Positions 26,396-37,034 of a DNA stretch of 64,000 bases are shown piece by piece. Source of the stretch: Botryosphaeria dothidea (Eukaryota; Ascomycota; Dothideomycetes; Botryosphaeriales; Botryosphaeriaceae); NCBI GenBank assembly GCA_011503125.2, contig WWBZ02000062.1:992001-1056000 (forward strand). Reading direction: 5' to 3'. Both the position numbers and the translations under genes were made by a program. The notes under the pieces are model-generated. The model worked only from the letters and a program-made list of their open reading frames with translations, was not told where the DNA came from and did no database searches. Each line of letters begins with the position of its first letter. Position 1 is the first letter of the stretch.

Positions 26396-27099
26396 AGCGG
26401 AGCAGGTGTATTTTTCGAGGGTTCTCGGGTTACGACTTTGTGCGTTCTGGTTACATGGCAACGACTTCATGGGATCCGGGCTACGCATATGTGGCAATCA
26501 AAAAGCATGGCGGTCTACGGATTGGATTTGCAGAGGAAGGAGGGAAGGTGTATTGTAGCAGATACAAAATGAGAATGCACATGATACACACATAGCTTCC
26601 GCTGGAGCCGGCAGCCGGGACGATCTGGCCTGTCGATAGCCGCCGAGCGAAGACCCACCAGATGCTGGTGAGCGCTAAACGACGGAGGTGATGTGCGTAG
26701 GCGCTGTGGCTGGCCAATGGCAGCACGCGCGCCCCGGCCCCAGGCCGCGACGCGTCGAGGGCCGAGAGAGGATCAGCTTACCTTGTCAGAAACGAAATGC
26801 GCGTACGGCCTGGCGCCGCGAAACTTATGGCCGTGATAGCGGAAACACTGCTGACGTACGGCGGCTCGTTGCCCTATGGGGTATTCTGTGGAAATGTAAA
26901 AATACCAGGCCCAGCAATGGAGCTTTATATAGAGAGGCGCCCAACCGCCAACATGCGCCGACCATCTTCTCCGCTATTCCTCCCAGCCAAGCTCTCCAAC
27001 ACCCAGTAGTACAAAGCAGACGCACTGCGGGGTACAGAGCGCATCTCCCACAACCCTGAAGCTGCGCAGTCCCCATCTTCACATCCCGTGCATACCACC
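26396..27099. other. Intergenic, no gene seen
   Basis: 3' flank of eIF2-beta and promoter of the AIM24-like gene. A possible TATA-like TTTATATAGAG lies at 26923-26933. Nothing else recognised. Confidence 0.5.
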
Positions 27100-28600
27100 A
27101 TGTCGGCATACCCACCACCACCCGGCCAACAGGCGCAATACTTTCCGCGTAAGCCAGGTTGAGTTCTGAGGCAGTGACTCGCGACTAACGTGCTGCAGCT
27201 CCTCCGCAAGGTACAACAAGCTCAAGCAGCTCCGCCGAAGCTCCGCCCAGCTAACATGACCCGCGACCAGACGGCCAGCAGCCGCAGTTCGCCCCGCCGC
27301 CTGCACTCCAGCAGCAGCAGCAACAACAACCACAGCACCAGTACTACCCGCCCCCGCCCGCCCAGAGCCTACCCGCCAACCAGCAGCACTTTCCGCCGCC
27401 TCCGCAACCCCAGCACCAGCAATATGACCACCAGCGCGCATCCTCGTACCATGGCAGCCCCGCGCCGCAGCAGCAACACGCCCAGCCGCCCACGCCGGGC
27501 TACCCCCCGCCGCAGAGCGGCAGTCCCTTCCCCGTAGAGAAAGCGACGCCGCCGCCGCAGCCCGGCCAGATCCAGCACTCGCACACCTTCAATTCGAACA
27601 CACCCGCCCAGATGCCCGGCGGCGCGCCCGCTGCGGGCCACTTCGTGGGCGCCGGCGCGACGCAAGACGACGTGGGCACGTTCAACGGCGGGAGCTACCG
27701 CATCAGCCACCGGGACACCAACACCATCTTGACCGTCCAGCTGGCCATGGGGTGTCCGCTGACCGCGAGGCCTGGTGAGCGCGCGCGCTTTATCTTCGTT
27801 TTTTCTTTTTCTGTGGGCTTCGGAGCTGATTGGCTTTTAGGTGCTATGTTCGCCATGTCCCCCACCATCACCCTCAAGGGCACCGTCAAGTTCTCGCTGA
27901 AGAAGTTCGTCGCTGGCGGCGAGCTGGCCACCTCGACGTACACCGGCCCCGGCGAGCTCCTGCTCGCGCCGCCGTCCATGGGCGATGTCACGAATATTCG
28001 CCTGAGCGGCAAGGAGATGTGGAGTGTCAGCAAGGATGGGTTCCTGGCTTGCACGCAGGGTATCGTCAAGGAGTATAAGAGCCAAAGCTTGTCGAAGGCT
28101 ATGTTTTCTGGGGAGGGCTTGTTCGTGTACAAGATCTCCGGCTCAGGAATCTTGTGGGTTACGAGTTTGGGTGCGATTTTGAGGAAAGATGTGAGTGTAT
28201 TCCGCGCTGACGCACTTGTGCTATATGCTGACGATGTAACACAGCTCCAAGAAAACGAGAAGTATATTGTGGATAATGGCCATCTCGTCGCATGGAATTG
28301 CAAGTATGCGCTTGAGCGCGTTGCGAGCGGTGGTATCATATCCAACATGTCTTCAGGTGAAGGCTTGGTCTGCAAATTTACAGGTTTGTCTATCCTCCCG
28401 AGGCAGTTGGAGAATCCAACCAGGTTCAATGTCTTGATAAAAAAAGAAATGAGCTGAAAGGGCTCTTTGGCTGCCATTGGCAGTATTTGTTTGCGCTCAG
28501 CTAATATGTTATCTTGACAGGGCCCGGCACCATATTCATTCAGACCAGAAACCCCTCCGCTTTCGCCCAGTGGATCGGAGCCCACGGTGGCGCTGTCTAG
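27100..28600 (+). CDS. AIM24-family protein with a Pro/Gln-rich N-terminus
   Basis: Six exons, 27100-27148, 27199-27210, 27271-27774, 27841-28190, 28245-28383 and 28521-28600, give 377 residues. Exon 2 is a 12-base microexon. Residues 1-130 are low complexity (runs of Gln and Pro with Tyr), joined to a beta-rich AIM24/TIGR00266 domain: GGSYRISHRDTNTILTVQL, FAMSPTITLKGTVKF, GPGELLLAPPSMGD, GSGILWVTSLGAILRKD, IVDNGHLVAWNCKYALERV and a terminal GPGTIFIQTRNPSAFAQWI. Yeast Aim24 is a mitochondrial inner-membrane protein affecting MICOS, but fungal paralogues of this shorter kind have no targeting sequence; none is visible here, so cytosolic location is likely. Confidence 0.9.
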
Positions 28601-29431
28601 TTTCCGACGATTCATGATTCCCCTTGTACTTTTTGTCGATGTTCTAGCATGCATCAATCTGCTCGAGCGATAAAATTGAGATTCCCAACACCGATTGCAC
28701 TAAGAGTTGAGCCCTGTAATTTCTGAAATGACATGTATCTGTGTTGGCAAGAAAGAAAAAATACCGCAGCGTATTCAGATTCCTTATTTTTGTTGACTCT
28801 CCACGCCGGTGCAAAAACATCGTCTTCCGCCAGGGACGAGCCTCATCGACTTAGTTTCGGGCAATGTACCCGATTGACCAATCTCGCACCTGAAAGCCTT
28901 CTTGAAAAGGTCCTCGTATCGTTTATACAAAGGTATCCTTCCATCCCACACAGAAGTTTCTCGCTACGACAGTCATGCACATATCTGACATATACAGTGC
29001 TACCGGAACTTCAACAGGATGGTTGACAGGATTGTTCAGTGCAACAAAAGCTCGACTTAGGCTCTTCATGTGAAAGCAAACAATGCTTTTGGCCATATCT
29101 TAAGTTTTGTCGGCTCGGGCCGGTCCCAAAGGAACCATGGTTCATAGTGTGGATCTTCAGTCTTCTCCTCCCCAGAACCTAAGCCATGTTGACAAGCGGC
29201 CGTCGGTTGAGTAAAGAACCAGTGGAAGATCTCTTATCACTGGTTTATCTTACCTCGCGCCAGAAATTTCCCCGCAATCACCTATATCCCTCGTTTGCGC
29301 TGGTCCATCGAAATGGTTGATATCCCGCCGGGTCCTCAGATGAGTTGGGTAGTCCCCTCGTGCCCCTCTGTCTCCCCACCCCAATTGCCCTTGACACCTT
29401 ACTTGACGATACCCGTACATATCGACACAAG
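28601..29431. other. Intergenic, no gene seen
   Basis: 3' flank of the AIM24-like gene and promoter of the permease gene. Nothing else recognised. Confidence 0.55.
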
Positions 29432-31431
29432 ATGTCCAAGTTTGATTGCTCGCTCAGCCATGTTCCAATCAACCACGAAAGGTCAGAGTCCCGTTTTTCT
29501 GTTCCCGACTCTTCTTCTATCGAGATTGGATCTGTTCAGCGTTGTGTAGATCCGATTCCAAAACCCCAAGGGAACGCAGAAAATGAACCTGAGCTCAAGC
29601 GAGAGATGCTGCCCCGACATCTACAGATGATTTCGGTGGCCGGCGCTTTTGGAACTGGTCTCATCATCTCGTCCGGCACGGCTCTGCTGCGCGGAGGCCC
29701 CGGATCGCTTCTGATTTCTTACATTCTCATGGGGGCCAACGTTTACTTTGTCATGACCGCATTGGCGGAGATGGCGACGTATGCGAAGATGGACAAGGGG
29801 TTCCCGGGATATGCGACGAGATTCGCAGATCCGGCACTGGGGTGAGAGGAATTCCTCCCATCATTTGACAGATTTCCCTCACTGTCCGTTGGCTTTCTAT
29901 CATGGAGATGATGTGCTTATCCATTGCCAGCTTTGCAACGGGCTACAACTACTTCTGCAAATACGTCGTCGTCCTCGCCAACAACTTAACTGCAGCCGGC
30001 CTCATCGTCCAATACTGGCGCCCAGATCTGAACTCAGGCATCTTCATCACGACGTTCGCCCTGCCTATCATCCTGATCAACCTCTTCCACGTCCGCGTAT
30101 TTGGTGAGTCCCAATACATCGCCGGCGTGCTCAAGCTGGCAGTCATGGCAATGCTCATCATCTCGTGCCTCGTTGCCTCGCTCAAGCCCGTCGAAGGGCG
30201 CGGAGTCGTCGGTTTCCGCTACTGGCGAGACCCTGGCGCCTTTGGGGAGTATCTCGAGCAGGGCGACCTCGGTCGTTTCTTGGGGTTCTGGGCGTCCATC
30301 GTCCAGGCTGCGTTTGCGTATATTGGGACGGAGGTTGTCGGCGCGGCGTTCGGTGAGACACCGAATATCAAAAAGGAGGTGCCGAAGGCCATCTTCTGGA
30401 CTTTTTGGCGGATCGTGTTCTTTTATATTGGTGGGGTGGTGGTGCTCGGCATGTCGTGCCCGTATCAGAATGATATGCTTGTGGGAGCCACGCACACGAA
30501 AGCCAGTGCCGGTAGGTGGTACCGTGTGACTGGTTACCATGACGTTGCTGATGTGCATTCCATCTAGCGGCTTCCCCCTTTGTCATCGCTGTCAAGCTTG
30601 CGGGCTTCGAGGTCCTTCCAGATGTCATCAATGCTACTTTGCTCGTCTTCGTACTAAGCGCCGCATGCTCTGGTAACTTCACCTCCACACGGATGAGCGA
30701 CTCCGACTCCCTCAAGGCCTTGCTAACCACATGCAAAGACATCTACGTCGCCTCCCGCACCATCTACGCCCTGTCCAAAGACCACCAAGCCCCTCAAATC
30801 TTCAAACGCACCATCAAACAGAGGGTCGCCACGCTCTACCGGCCGCTGCCCCTCCGCCACCGTCTCTCCAACCTCTGCGTCGGCGTCCCGCTCGCCGCCG
30901 TCCTATTCACCTCTGCCTTCTTCCTGCTCGGCTACCTCAACGTGGCCAAGGCGTCCGCCACCATCTTCGGCTACCTCGTCTCGCTGGTGACGGTGTTCGG
31001 CGCGCTCAACTGGATCAGCATTCTCATCTCGTACATATGTTTTACCAGGGGCCTGCGCGCGCAGGGCATTGGCCGGGAAAGTATCCCGTACCGAGGGGTG
31101 CTGCAGCCGTATGCGAGTTATGTGTCGCTCGCCGTTACGGTGGCGGTCATACTGTTTAACGGTGAGTGGCCCCTGTTATTCTGAAGCGGTCCCGCATATG
31201 ACTGATCCCGATGGCGCAGGGTTCGATGCGTTCATCCATGGATTCAATACCCCGAAGTTCGTGACCTCGTATCTCGGGGTTCTGATATTCGTCGGGAACT
31301 ATGTCGGGTGGAAGGTGTTTGCGAAGACCAGTTGGGTCAAGCTCAAGGATATGGATCTCGCTACTCAATGCAACGTTGAGCTGTCGACTGAAGTCTTGAT
31401 GACACGGCGGGCGTCTGTGCTGAAGTATTGA
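29432..31431 (+). CDS. Amino-acid permease (APC superfamily, YAT group)
   Basis: Five exons, 29432-29841, 29931-30511, 30568-30672, 30739-31161 and 31220-31431, give 576 residues with about 12 TM helices. It is expected to import amino acids with protons across the plasma membrane. The first helix keeps the family pattern (LQMISVAGAFGTGLIISSGTALLRGGPGSLL), though the usual IGGxIGTGLF is altered. DPALGFATGYNYFCKYV is restored across intron 1, and GTEVVGAAFGETPNIKKEVPKAI is the conserved loop. Exon 4 carries an odd basic insert (KQRVATLYRPLPLRHRLSN) before VPLAAVLFT; a short in-frame intron there cannot be excluded. Substrate cannot be told. Confidence 0.9.
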
Positions 31432-32133
31432 TGTAGGGGACGAGAATGGCGAGTACGCGTCGCAAACATGGCATAGGCCCATGAAGATGCCCTCGTCACA
31501 CGGCTTTGTCTTCTGTGAGCTTGGCTGTGAGTTAATTAGCGATTGTGAGTATTGGAGCTAAAGAGGTGTCTTGTGTTCTTTGGCGTGCATGGAGACACTC
31601 GTATCTTTCACCATATTTAGACAACGCAACACCCCCTCTGAAAAAAAAAAAGCCACAGGAAGTAAAATGATCAGGTAAAGTAAACTGTAGAACCTGCTGT
31701 ACCATTCGTGCTGCTGTGCTATAACTATAACTAAATAGTCAAGTAAAGGATAAGCCTTGAGGATAGGTGCCAGAGTTTGGATTGCAGTTTGGCAGTACGC
31801 AGTCATAGGCATTATTTCCATGGAAGACCTCGAAGAACATGATATTGTTCGCAGCAAGATACTGCACACTTGGAGAGAAAGTCAAAGAAAAGACGTGTGT
31901 GCTGCAGTGGGGCGGCGTCCGGGCGTTCGGGCTTTCTCGCCTCAGCGGCACTCAACCGGCAAAAAAGCGGCAGCGCTCAACGCACATTCCTCTCGATATT
32001 CCACGATGGCTAGGTTGTTGTTTCACAGTTTGGCAGCCTTCCAAGTAGGACATGAAGAGCATGGTGGTTGTAGTACATGGTTGACACTGGCAAGTGGCGA
32101 CTTCAACAACCTTCCCCCAAGGAGGCCAACAGC
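31432..32133. other. Intergenic, no gene seen
   Basis: Between the permease and the tRNA gene. There is an 11-A run near 31640. No protein gene supported. Confidence 0.55.
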
Positions 32134-32140
32134 GGTCTTG

Positions 32141-32151
32141 TGGTCTAGTGG
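32141..32151 (+). promoter_or_regulatory. Internal Pol III A-box of the tRNA gene
   Basis: TGGTCTAGTGG fits the A-box consensus. It covers the D-arm just up to the first intron; the last G is supplied by the intron's own first base, so the element is intact in the DNA even though the D-loop is split. Confidence 0.75.
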
Positions 32152-32270
32152 TGAGTTCATCATCAATCATACCAATTCCACAACGCAATTCTAACAGGCA
32201 ACCAGGTATGATTCTCGCTTAGGGCACACCCTGAGTTGCTTGCGAGAGGCCCCGCGTTCGGTAAGTCATC

Positions 32271-32281
32271 CATTCGATTCC
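32271..32281 (+). promoter_or_regulatory. B-box-like sequence inside the third tRNA intron
   Basis: CATTCGATTCC matches 9 of 11 positions of the B-box consensus GGTTCGANTCC. The tRNA's own B-box (GTTCG / ATCC) is cut by the intron at 32260/32317, so this intronic copy is the best candidate for TFIIIC binding. In intron-containing fungal U6 genes the B-box likewise may lie in the intron. Confidence 0.6.
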
Positions 32282-32343
32282 TGATCGAGGAGCACCATCC
32301 ACTAACAGTGCCAAAGATCCGCGGCAAGACCCGTTGAACGATA

Positions 32344-32354
32344 TTTTTTTTTTT
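32344..32354 (+). terminator. Pol III terminator, 11 T
   Basis: A run of eleven T starts 12 bases after the tRNA discriminator base, the usual place for RNA polymerase III termination. Confidence 0.85.
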
Positions 32355-32680
32355 CAATCAGTTGTTGTTACTTTTGCAAATCCTTTTGCTCTGACTGTCA
32401 TTTCGATTGCAGACATCGGCCTACACGTAGGAGGTCCTCCGGTCTGCAATTTTGCTTGGTATCCGTTTCCCGGTGATGAAGCCCGGTAAGTGATACGTGC
32501 TAGCCGAGTATGGGAATTCGAACAAAGTTCGAGTGGGTCTTTATTTATGTCGAGACTCCATATCTTACTGTCAGGCGGGCCATTGATAAAGTTGATTGTA
32601 GGGGAACTCAATTATGATTATACATAAACCTGAAACTATTGCAAGCTGGAAAGACCCTGGAAGGACAGTATCTCAAAGAC
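32355..32680. other. Intergenic downstream of the tRNA, no gene supported
   Basis: Contains an isolated GTAAGT...CAAAG stretch (32486-32527) with an A-box-like TAGCCGAGTATGG and an inverted GTTCGAA, but I could not fold any second tRNA from it on either strand. Confidence 0.45.
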
Positions 32681-33709
32681 TCAAACGTGCAGAACCAACT
32701 TCGTTCCGCTCACTCCCCCCTTCAGTTCATCCAAACCCGCTTGCGCATCCTCCAATCCCCCAACGACCTTGACGCTCGGGCTAGGAACGAACTCCTTCGT
32801 CTCCAGCTTCTCCTTCAACCAGGTACCGAACACGTACCGGTAGAAGTCCATGCGCTCCTCCTCGCCATCCGGCGGCAGCACGAACTTGGTCTCCACGCCC
32901 TCAGTCTGCGGAGTCGGCTGCGGCAGCGGCGGCGCCGAGGCCAGCTTCGCGCCGCCACCGGGATTCAACTTGCTGAGAACCTCCTGGCACTGCTGCAGGC
33001 CGCCGTACGCGTCATACGCCATCTTCAGCACCACGCCATCGCCCTTCACCGCATCGACAACATCCTCCACCACATCCCCATCGCGGTAATCAAACACCCT
33101 CTTCGCGCCCAAGCCCTTCAGATACCCGTGGTGCTTCGGGCTCGCCGTCGCGTACACCGCGAAGCCCATCACCCGCGCCACCTGGACCGCGGCGGTCCCG
33201 ACGCTGCTCGCCGCGCCCCAGACGAGCAGCGCCTGGTTCCGCTCGGCGGGGCCCTCGCGCGGCACGCCCAGCGTCGCGTGGATGCCCGCCCACGCCGTCT
33301 GCACCGCCATGGGCAGCAGCGCGCCCGCGTCGAAGCCGACGTGGGCCGGCAGCGGCGCGACGGCGGCGGCCGGCACGCGCACGCGGGCCTGCAGCGCGCC
33401 GCGGTCCGGGTCGCCCTGCGTGTAGATGGCGGACGCGAAGGCGGCGATGCGCGTGCCGGGGGCGAGGGAGGAGGAGGCGCCGGCGAGGAGGACGGTGCCG
33501 GCGACGTCGGAGCCGAGGACGGTGGGGAAGCGCGAGATGTGGAAGCCGCTGGCCTGCTGGGCCACGTCGACCGGGTTGAGGGCGACGGATTTGACGGCGA
33601 TCAGGACCTCTGAGGGGCTGGGGGTCGGGGTGGGGCGCTGCTCGAGGCTGAGGGGCGAGCCGGCGCTGTGCAGGATGGCGGCGAGGTGGTGGGTGGTGGA
33701 AGAAGACAT
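32681..33709 (-). CDS. MDR-superfamily oxidoreductase (zinc-type alcohol dehydrogenase-like, enoyl-reductase type)
   Basis: A single exon of 342 residues from ATG 33709. An N-terminal GroES-like domain (EVLIAVKSVALNPVDVAQQ, FPTVLGSDVAGTVLLAG) is followed by a Rossmann domain with ALLVWGAASSVGTAAVQVARVMGFAVYATAS and KGLGAKRVFDYRDGDVVEDV. The structural four-cysteine zinc loop of classical alcohol dehydrogenases is absent, so it is a zinc-free NADPH-dependent reductase of the quinone/enoyl-reductase type. Proteins like this act in detoxification or as trans-acting enoyl reductases of polyketide clusters; no synthase gene is near, so the former is more likely. Strong GC bias at third positions produces long antisense frames. 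Confidence 0.88.
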   Translation of the reverse strand: MSSSTTHHLAAILHSAGSPLSLEQRPTPTPSPSEVLIAVKSVALNPVDVAQQASGFHISRFPTVLGSDVAGTVLLAGASSSLAPGTRIAAFASAIYTQGDPDRGALQARVRVPAAAVAPLPAHVGFDAGALLPMAVQTAWAGIHATLGVPREGPAERNQALLVWGAASSVGTAAVQVARVMGFAVYATASPKHHGYLKGLGAKRVFDYRDGDVVEDVVDAVKGDGVVLKMAYDAYGGLQQCQEVLSKLNPGGGAKLASAPPLPQPTPQTEGVETKFVLPPDGEEERMDFYRYVFGTWLKEKLETKEFVPSPSVKVVGGLEDAQAGLDELKGGVSGTKLVLHV

Positions 33710-35296
33710 GGCGAAGAGAAGATTGCAGGTGTTTTCAGTGTTCAATTGGTGCTTGGTTGGGTTCTGGACGCTGGGCAATCTTGGCTTCGTTATATAGATA
33801 TCTGGTGTGCTACGCGGAGTCGGTCTCATCTAAAAGCCGGTCGGTGGTCGGTAGGTAGGAGCTACGCAGTCAGCAGCTAGTGTGGTTGACGGTCCATCTT
33901 CGAGGTACTACTTTCCTAATTGGCGAGCAAGCAGTTGGTCGCAAACATGTTGTAGGATGGTGGTTAGCTCGTCGACGCGTATCTCCGTCCGTCCCATCTT
34001 TAAATCCGTCTCGCGCAAAGAAGCTGAAGGATCACCTTAACTCCTAAACTCCGCACCACAGTCACGCTCGGGGGTTGGTGGGCTCGGTGCCGACTTTCTT
34101 CAGCGACCGCATGCCACCATTCAGCCCAACAAGACCTTCCATTTCTGCACCGCCAGTACCAAAGACTCGACGTAGCGTTTCTGCCTTGAAAAATTTTCTC
34201 ATTGCAGCGCTCAGTGAAGGACAGGAGATCCGTTGTTTCTGTTTGGTTCATTCAGCCAAATGCGGGTGGCAATCATGGTCCCAGACGCCGAGGAGGCTGT
34301 CTGCATTTGCAGATGCACAGCTCCAAGATAAACAAGCCGAGACCTTATAAAAGTGCCTCTGGATCTGAAACATAGCAAGAAGTTGACTGACTCATTCGGG
34401 GCACCAGTATTCCCCAAAAAAGAAAAAAGAGGAAAGGAGATTTGTTGACAACCTCGCCCGCAGTAGCCAGTCCGATGCTGGCCCCACAGCACGCCATCCA
34501 TCACTATACTCTCGGTCGTCCTCCGCTTCTAAACCATCGAGCTGCATTGTGCATCCATAGCGCAGAGCAGATGCGCCTTCGCGGCTCATCAAGCAGCAAA
34601 TTGCAGACGGGCCGGGCAATGTAGCGTGCTTCTGCTCAACGGTCTGTCCTCGTTCCAGCAACTAAGACGCCAGGGTCAGACGCAACGCCACAGGGTAGTC
34701 TCAATGCGAGGAGAGGGGGCTCGGAATTGGGCGAGAGGCCACAGAGGCTTCATAGGGCTGCCAACCGCGGGTGCTCACGGTTCTCAAGCCGGCACCGTCC
34801 CCGAGTGTGGAGAGACGCAGCGAGTAGGAAAAGGCGTAAATCTTAGGTGTGGCTCCGGGCATGCGCAGATCACCCGATCACACCGCGCGACGCAGTGTTT
34901 ATGGCATGCATATGCCTGCAAGCTTCGCAGTCTGATGAAAGAGGCGCCGTGCGGCAAGAGTCTGCCGACCCTGTCAAAGCTTATTCGAACAATGGGGATT
35001 CCTACCGCGGATGTTCGGCCCCTATGCAATCCTTCCCCTTCAAGCTTCCAGCGTGGAGGTTGACGACTCAGTGCTGCTCGCCTTCTTTTATTTTTGTGCG
35101 TCGAGCTGTCACTTGGCGAGGCATCATCGCTCTGGCAATTGGCCACAGCGTGACTTCGCCTCCGCATTACTTTAAACTTCCACGATGTAAACTTCAGCAC
35201 CTCTCGCTTGGCTTTCCAAGGCATCCGGAGCAGGCGTCGGAGTACACATGTCAAAAAGGGGGATGTCTGTCGGCCCGGATCACAAATCTGTCAAAA
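33710..35296. other. Intergenic, divergent promoter region, no gene seen
   Basis: Separates the leftward oxidoreductase from the rightward MFS gene. Several short frames, none supported. Confidence 0.5.
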
Positions 35297-37034
35297 ATGG
35301 AGAAACAGCCAAATCCACACTCTTCAGAAAACACCAAGATGCAGGACAAGCCCCCGGTCATAGAGGTCACCCACTACAATTCAGACAACACGTCAGAAGA
35401 TGGCTGCTCCAACGGAGTGCCCGTCACTCCTCCACTTCGCCTCAAGGTCATCTCGACCCTTCTCGTGTGTCTCATGGGCTTCGGGACGTATTACAACCAC
35501 GGCGTGCTCGGAGCAGTGAAAACACCACTGAAGAAGGTGAGCATCAGACCAAACCCCCCAGTCTTCCCACTACTAACAACAGATTCCCAGGCCATGCACA
35601 TCGACAACACGCAGTTCTCCCTCATCCTTTGCACCCAAGACCTCGCCATCGCCCTGCTGATGCCCTTCAGCGGTCTCGTCACCGACTACATCGGCGGCGC
35701 TGGTAAGCCTCCTCTCTACCCTGCACCACCCCTTTTAAAGCGTTAACAATCCCCCATAGCCACCCTCGTCATCGCCAGCACCGTCGGCGTCATCGGCTCC
35801 ATCATCGTCAGCTCCGCCGTGCAAACCCGCACCTACGGCCTGATGCTGCTGGGCGCCGGCACGCTGGCGCTGGGCAACTCGGCCAACAGCACCGCACGCT
35901 ACCGCCTCTTCTCGGCGTGGTTCCCGCCGAACCACGGCTTCGCGCTGACGCTTGGGCTGGAGCTGGCGGCGGCGAAGCTGGGCATGCTGGTGTCCAAGGC
36001 GCTGGCCAACGTCATCGCCGAGGGCGCCGGCGACCTGGCCTGGGCGTTCTGGGTCGCCACGCTCGCCGACTTCTGCGTGCTGCTGCTGGGCGTCGCCAGC
36101 CTGTTCTTCGTGCGCGCCTGCCGCCGCAAGTACAGCGTGCTGGCCGACCCGTCGACGGGCGAGCGGCTGGTCGAGCGGACGGGCCGCTTCGAGCCGCGGC
36201 GCATCGCCGAGCTGCCGTGGACGTTCTGGTGCATCGTCGTGTATCACGTGTTCCAGACGACGACGCTGCTCACCTTCGCGCAGAACTTGACGGAGATCAC
36301 CGAGAAGAGGTTTGATGTCAGCTCCAAGACGGCCGGGTGGGTGTCGGGCGTGGTGATTGGGGGCAACTTCCCGCTGATCCCCCTCGTCGGGGGCTTCATC
36401 GATAAAGCGGGTCATCGGTTGTCCGTGATGGCTTCCCTGGGGCTGTCGATGGCCATGGCGATGGCGATCATGCGGTGGGATAGCAGTAGGGTTGCGACGG
36501 GCGTGTCGCTGGGCTTTGTGAGCCTCGCCATTTGTCCCACTTTGCTGGTGGCGTACGACGGGGTGCGGTCGAGCTTGTGGCATCAGGAGCTGTATGGGAC
36601 GGCCAATGCGGTAAGTGGATACTTCTTCAAAAAGCTTTCTGAATGCGTTGATATTCATGTGCCCTTCGCAGATCAAAGTCTCGACCGGTTATGCGGTCGC
36701 CCTGATCGTTCGGGTTGGTATCGGCATCCTTCAGGACCGCGACCACGACGGGTACCAGAACGTGATAATCGTATACCTGGTCCTGGCGATTGGGTCTCTC
36801 CTCACTGGAATAGCCATGATCATCGGTTCCATGTTCACGCTGGACCTCGGGCGCTTCCAGTGGTCCAAGAAGAAGAGGGCGGCTCGGGGAGAAGAGATAG
36901 CGGCTCGCACAAGACTCGAGGACGACAAGCTGTCTGTCGGGAGGAGCAAGTTCAACTTCATGGCCTGCTCGACTGCCTTTACCTTCCTCCTCGGAGCAAT
37001 AGCAGCGTACATCTACGCCTGCATCCGGGCCTGA
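35297..37034 (+). CDS. MFS transporter
   Basis: Four exons, 35297-35536, 35591-35702, 35760-36610 and 36672-37034, give 521 residues with about 12 TM helices. ATG 35297 opens a hydrophilic N-terminus (MEKQPNPHSSENTKMQDK) before TM1, LKVISTLLVCLMGFGTYYNHGVLGA. MHIDNTQFSLILCTQDLAIALLMPFSGLVTDYIGGA spans helix 2 and the cytoplasmic loop 2-3 signature. The central loop RRKYSVLADPSTGERLVERTGRFEPRR splits the two six-helix halves. The pattern is closest to monocarboxylate-type or SLC43-like fungal MFS proteins, but no substrate can be assigned. The end is tail-to-tail with the ankyrin-CorA gene. Confidence 0.88.

Larger units (their letters stand above)
32134..32332 (+). tRNA. tRNA-Pro(AGG) interrupted by one tRNA intron and two mRNA-type introns
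   Basis: Four pieces, 32134-32150, 32206-32224, 32241-32260 and 32317-32332, join to a 72-nt tRNA. The acceptor stem GGTCTTG pairs fully with CAAGACC. Anticodon stem CTCGC/GCGAG is complete around loop TTAGGGT (anticodon AGG), T-stem CCGCG/CGCGG is complete around TTCGATC, and the discriminator is C73, as in eukaryotic tRNA-Pro. Interruption 2 (32225-32240, 16 nt) sits at the canonical 37/38 site, and its ACCCT can pair with the anticodon. Interruption 1 (32151-32205, 55 nt) lies between G18 and G19; interruption 3 (32261-32316, 56 nt) lies between G57 and A58. Both start GTRAGT, contain CTAACAG and end AG, like the protein-gene introns nearby. An undisrupted structure after removal argues for a working gene; a recent pseudogene is the alternative. 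Confidence 0.85.

Noticed and set aside
32486..32527. A further GTAAGT...CAAAG stretch with an A-box-like and B-box-like motif after the tRNA
   Set aside because: I tried to build a second interrupted tRNA on both strands, but no acceptor or T-stem pairs form and there is no CTAAC branch site.
32639..33613. Open frame of 324 codons on the + strand
   Set aside because: Antisense shadow of the GC-biased oxidoreductase gene; very rich in Arg, His and Leu without motifs.
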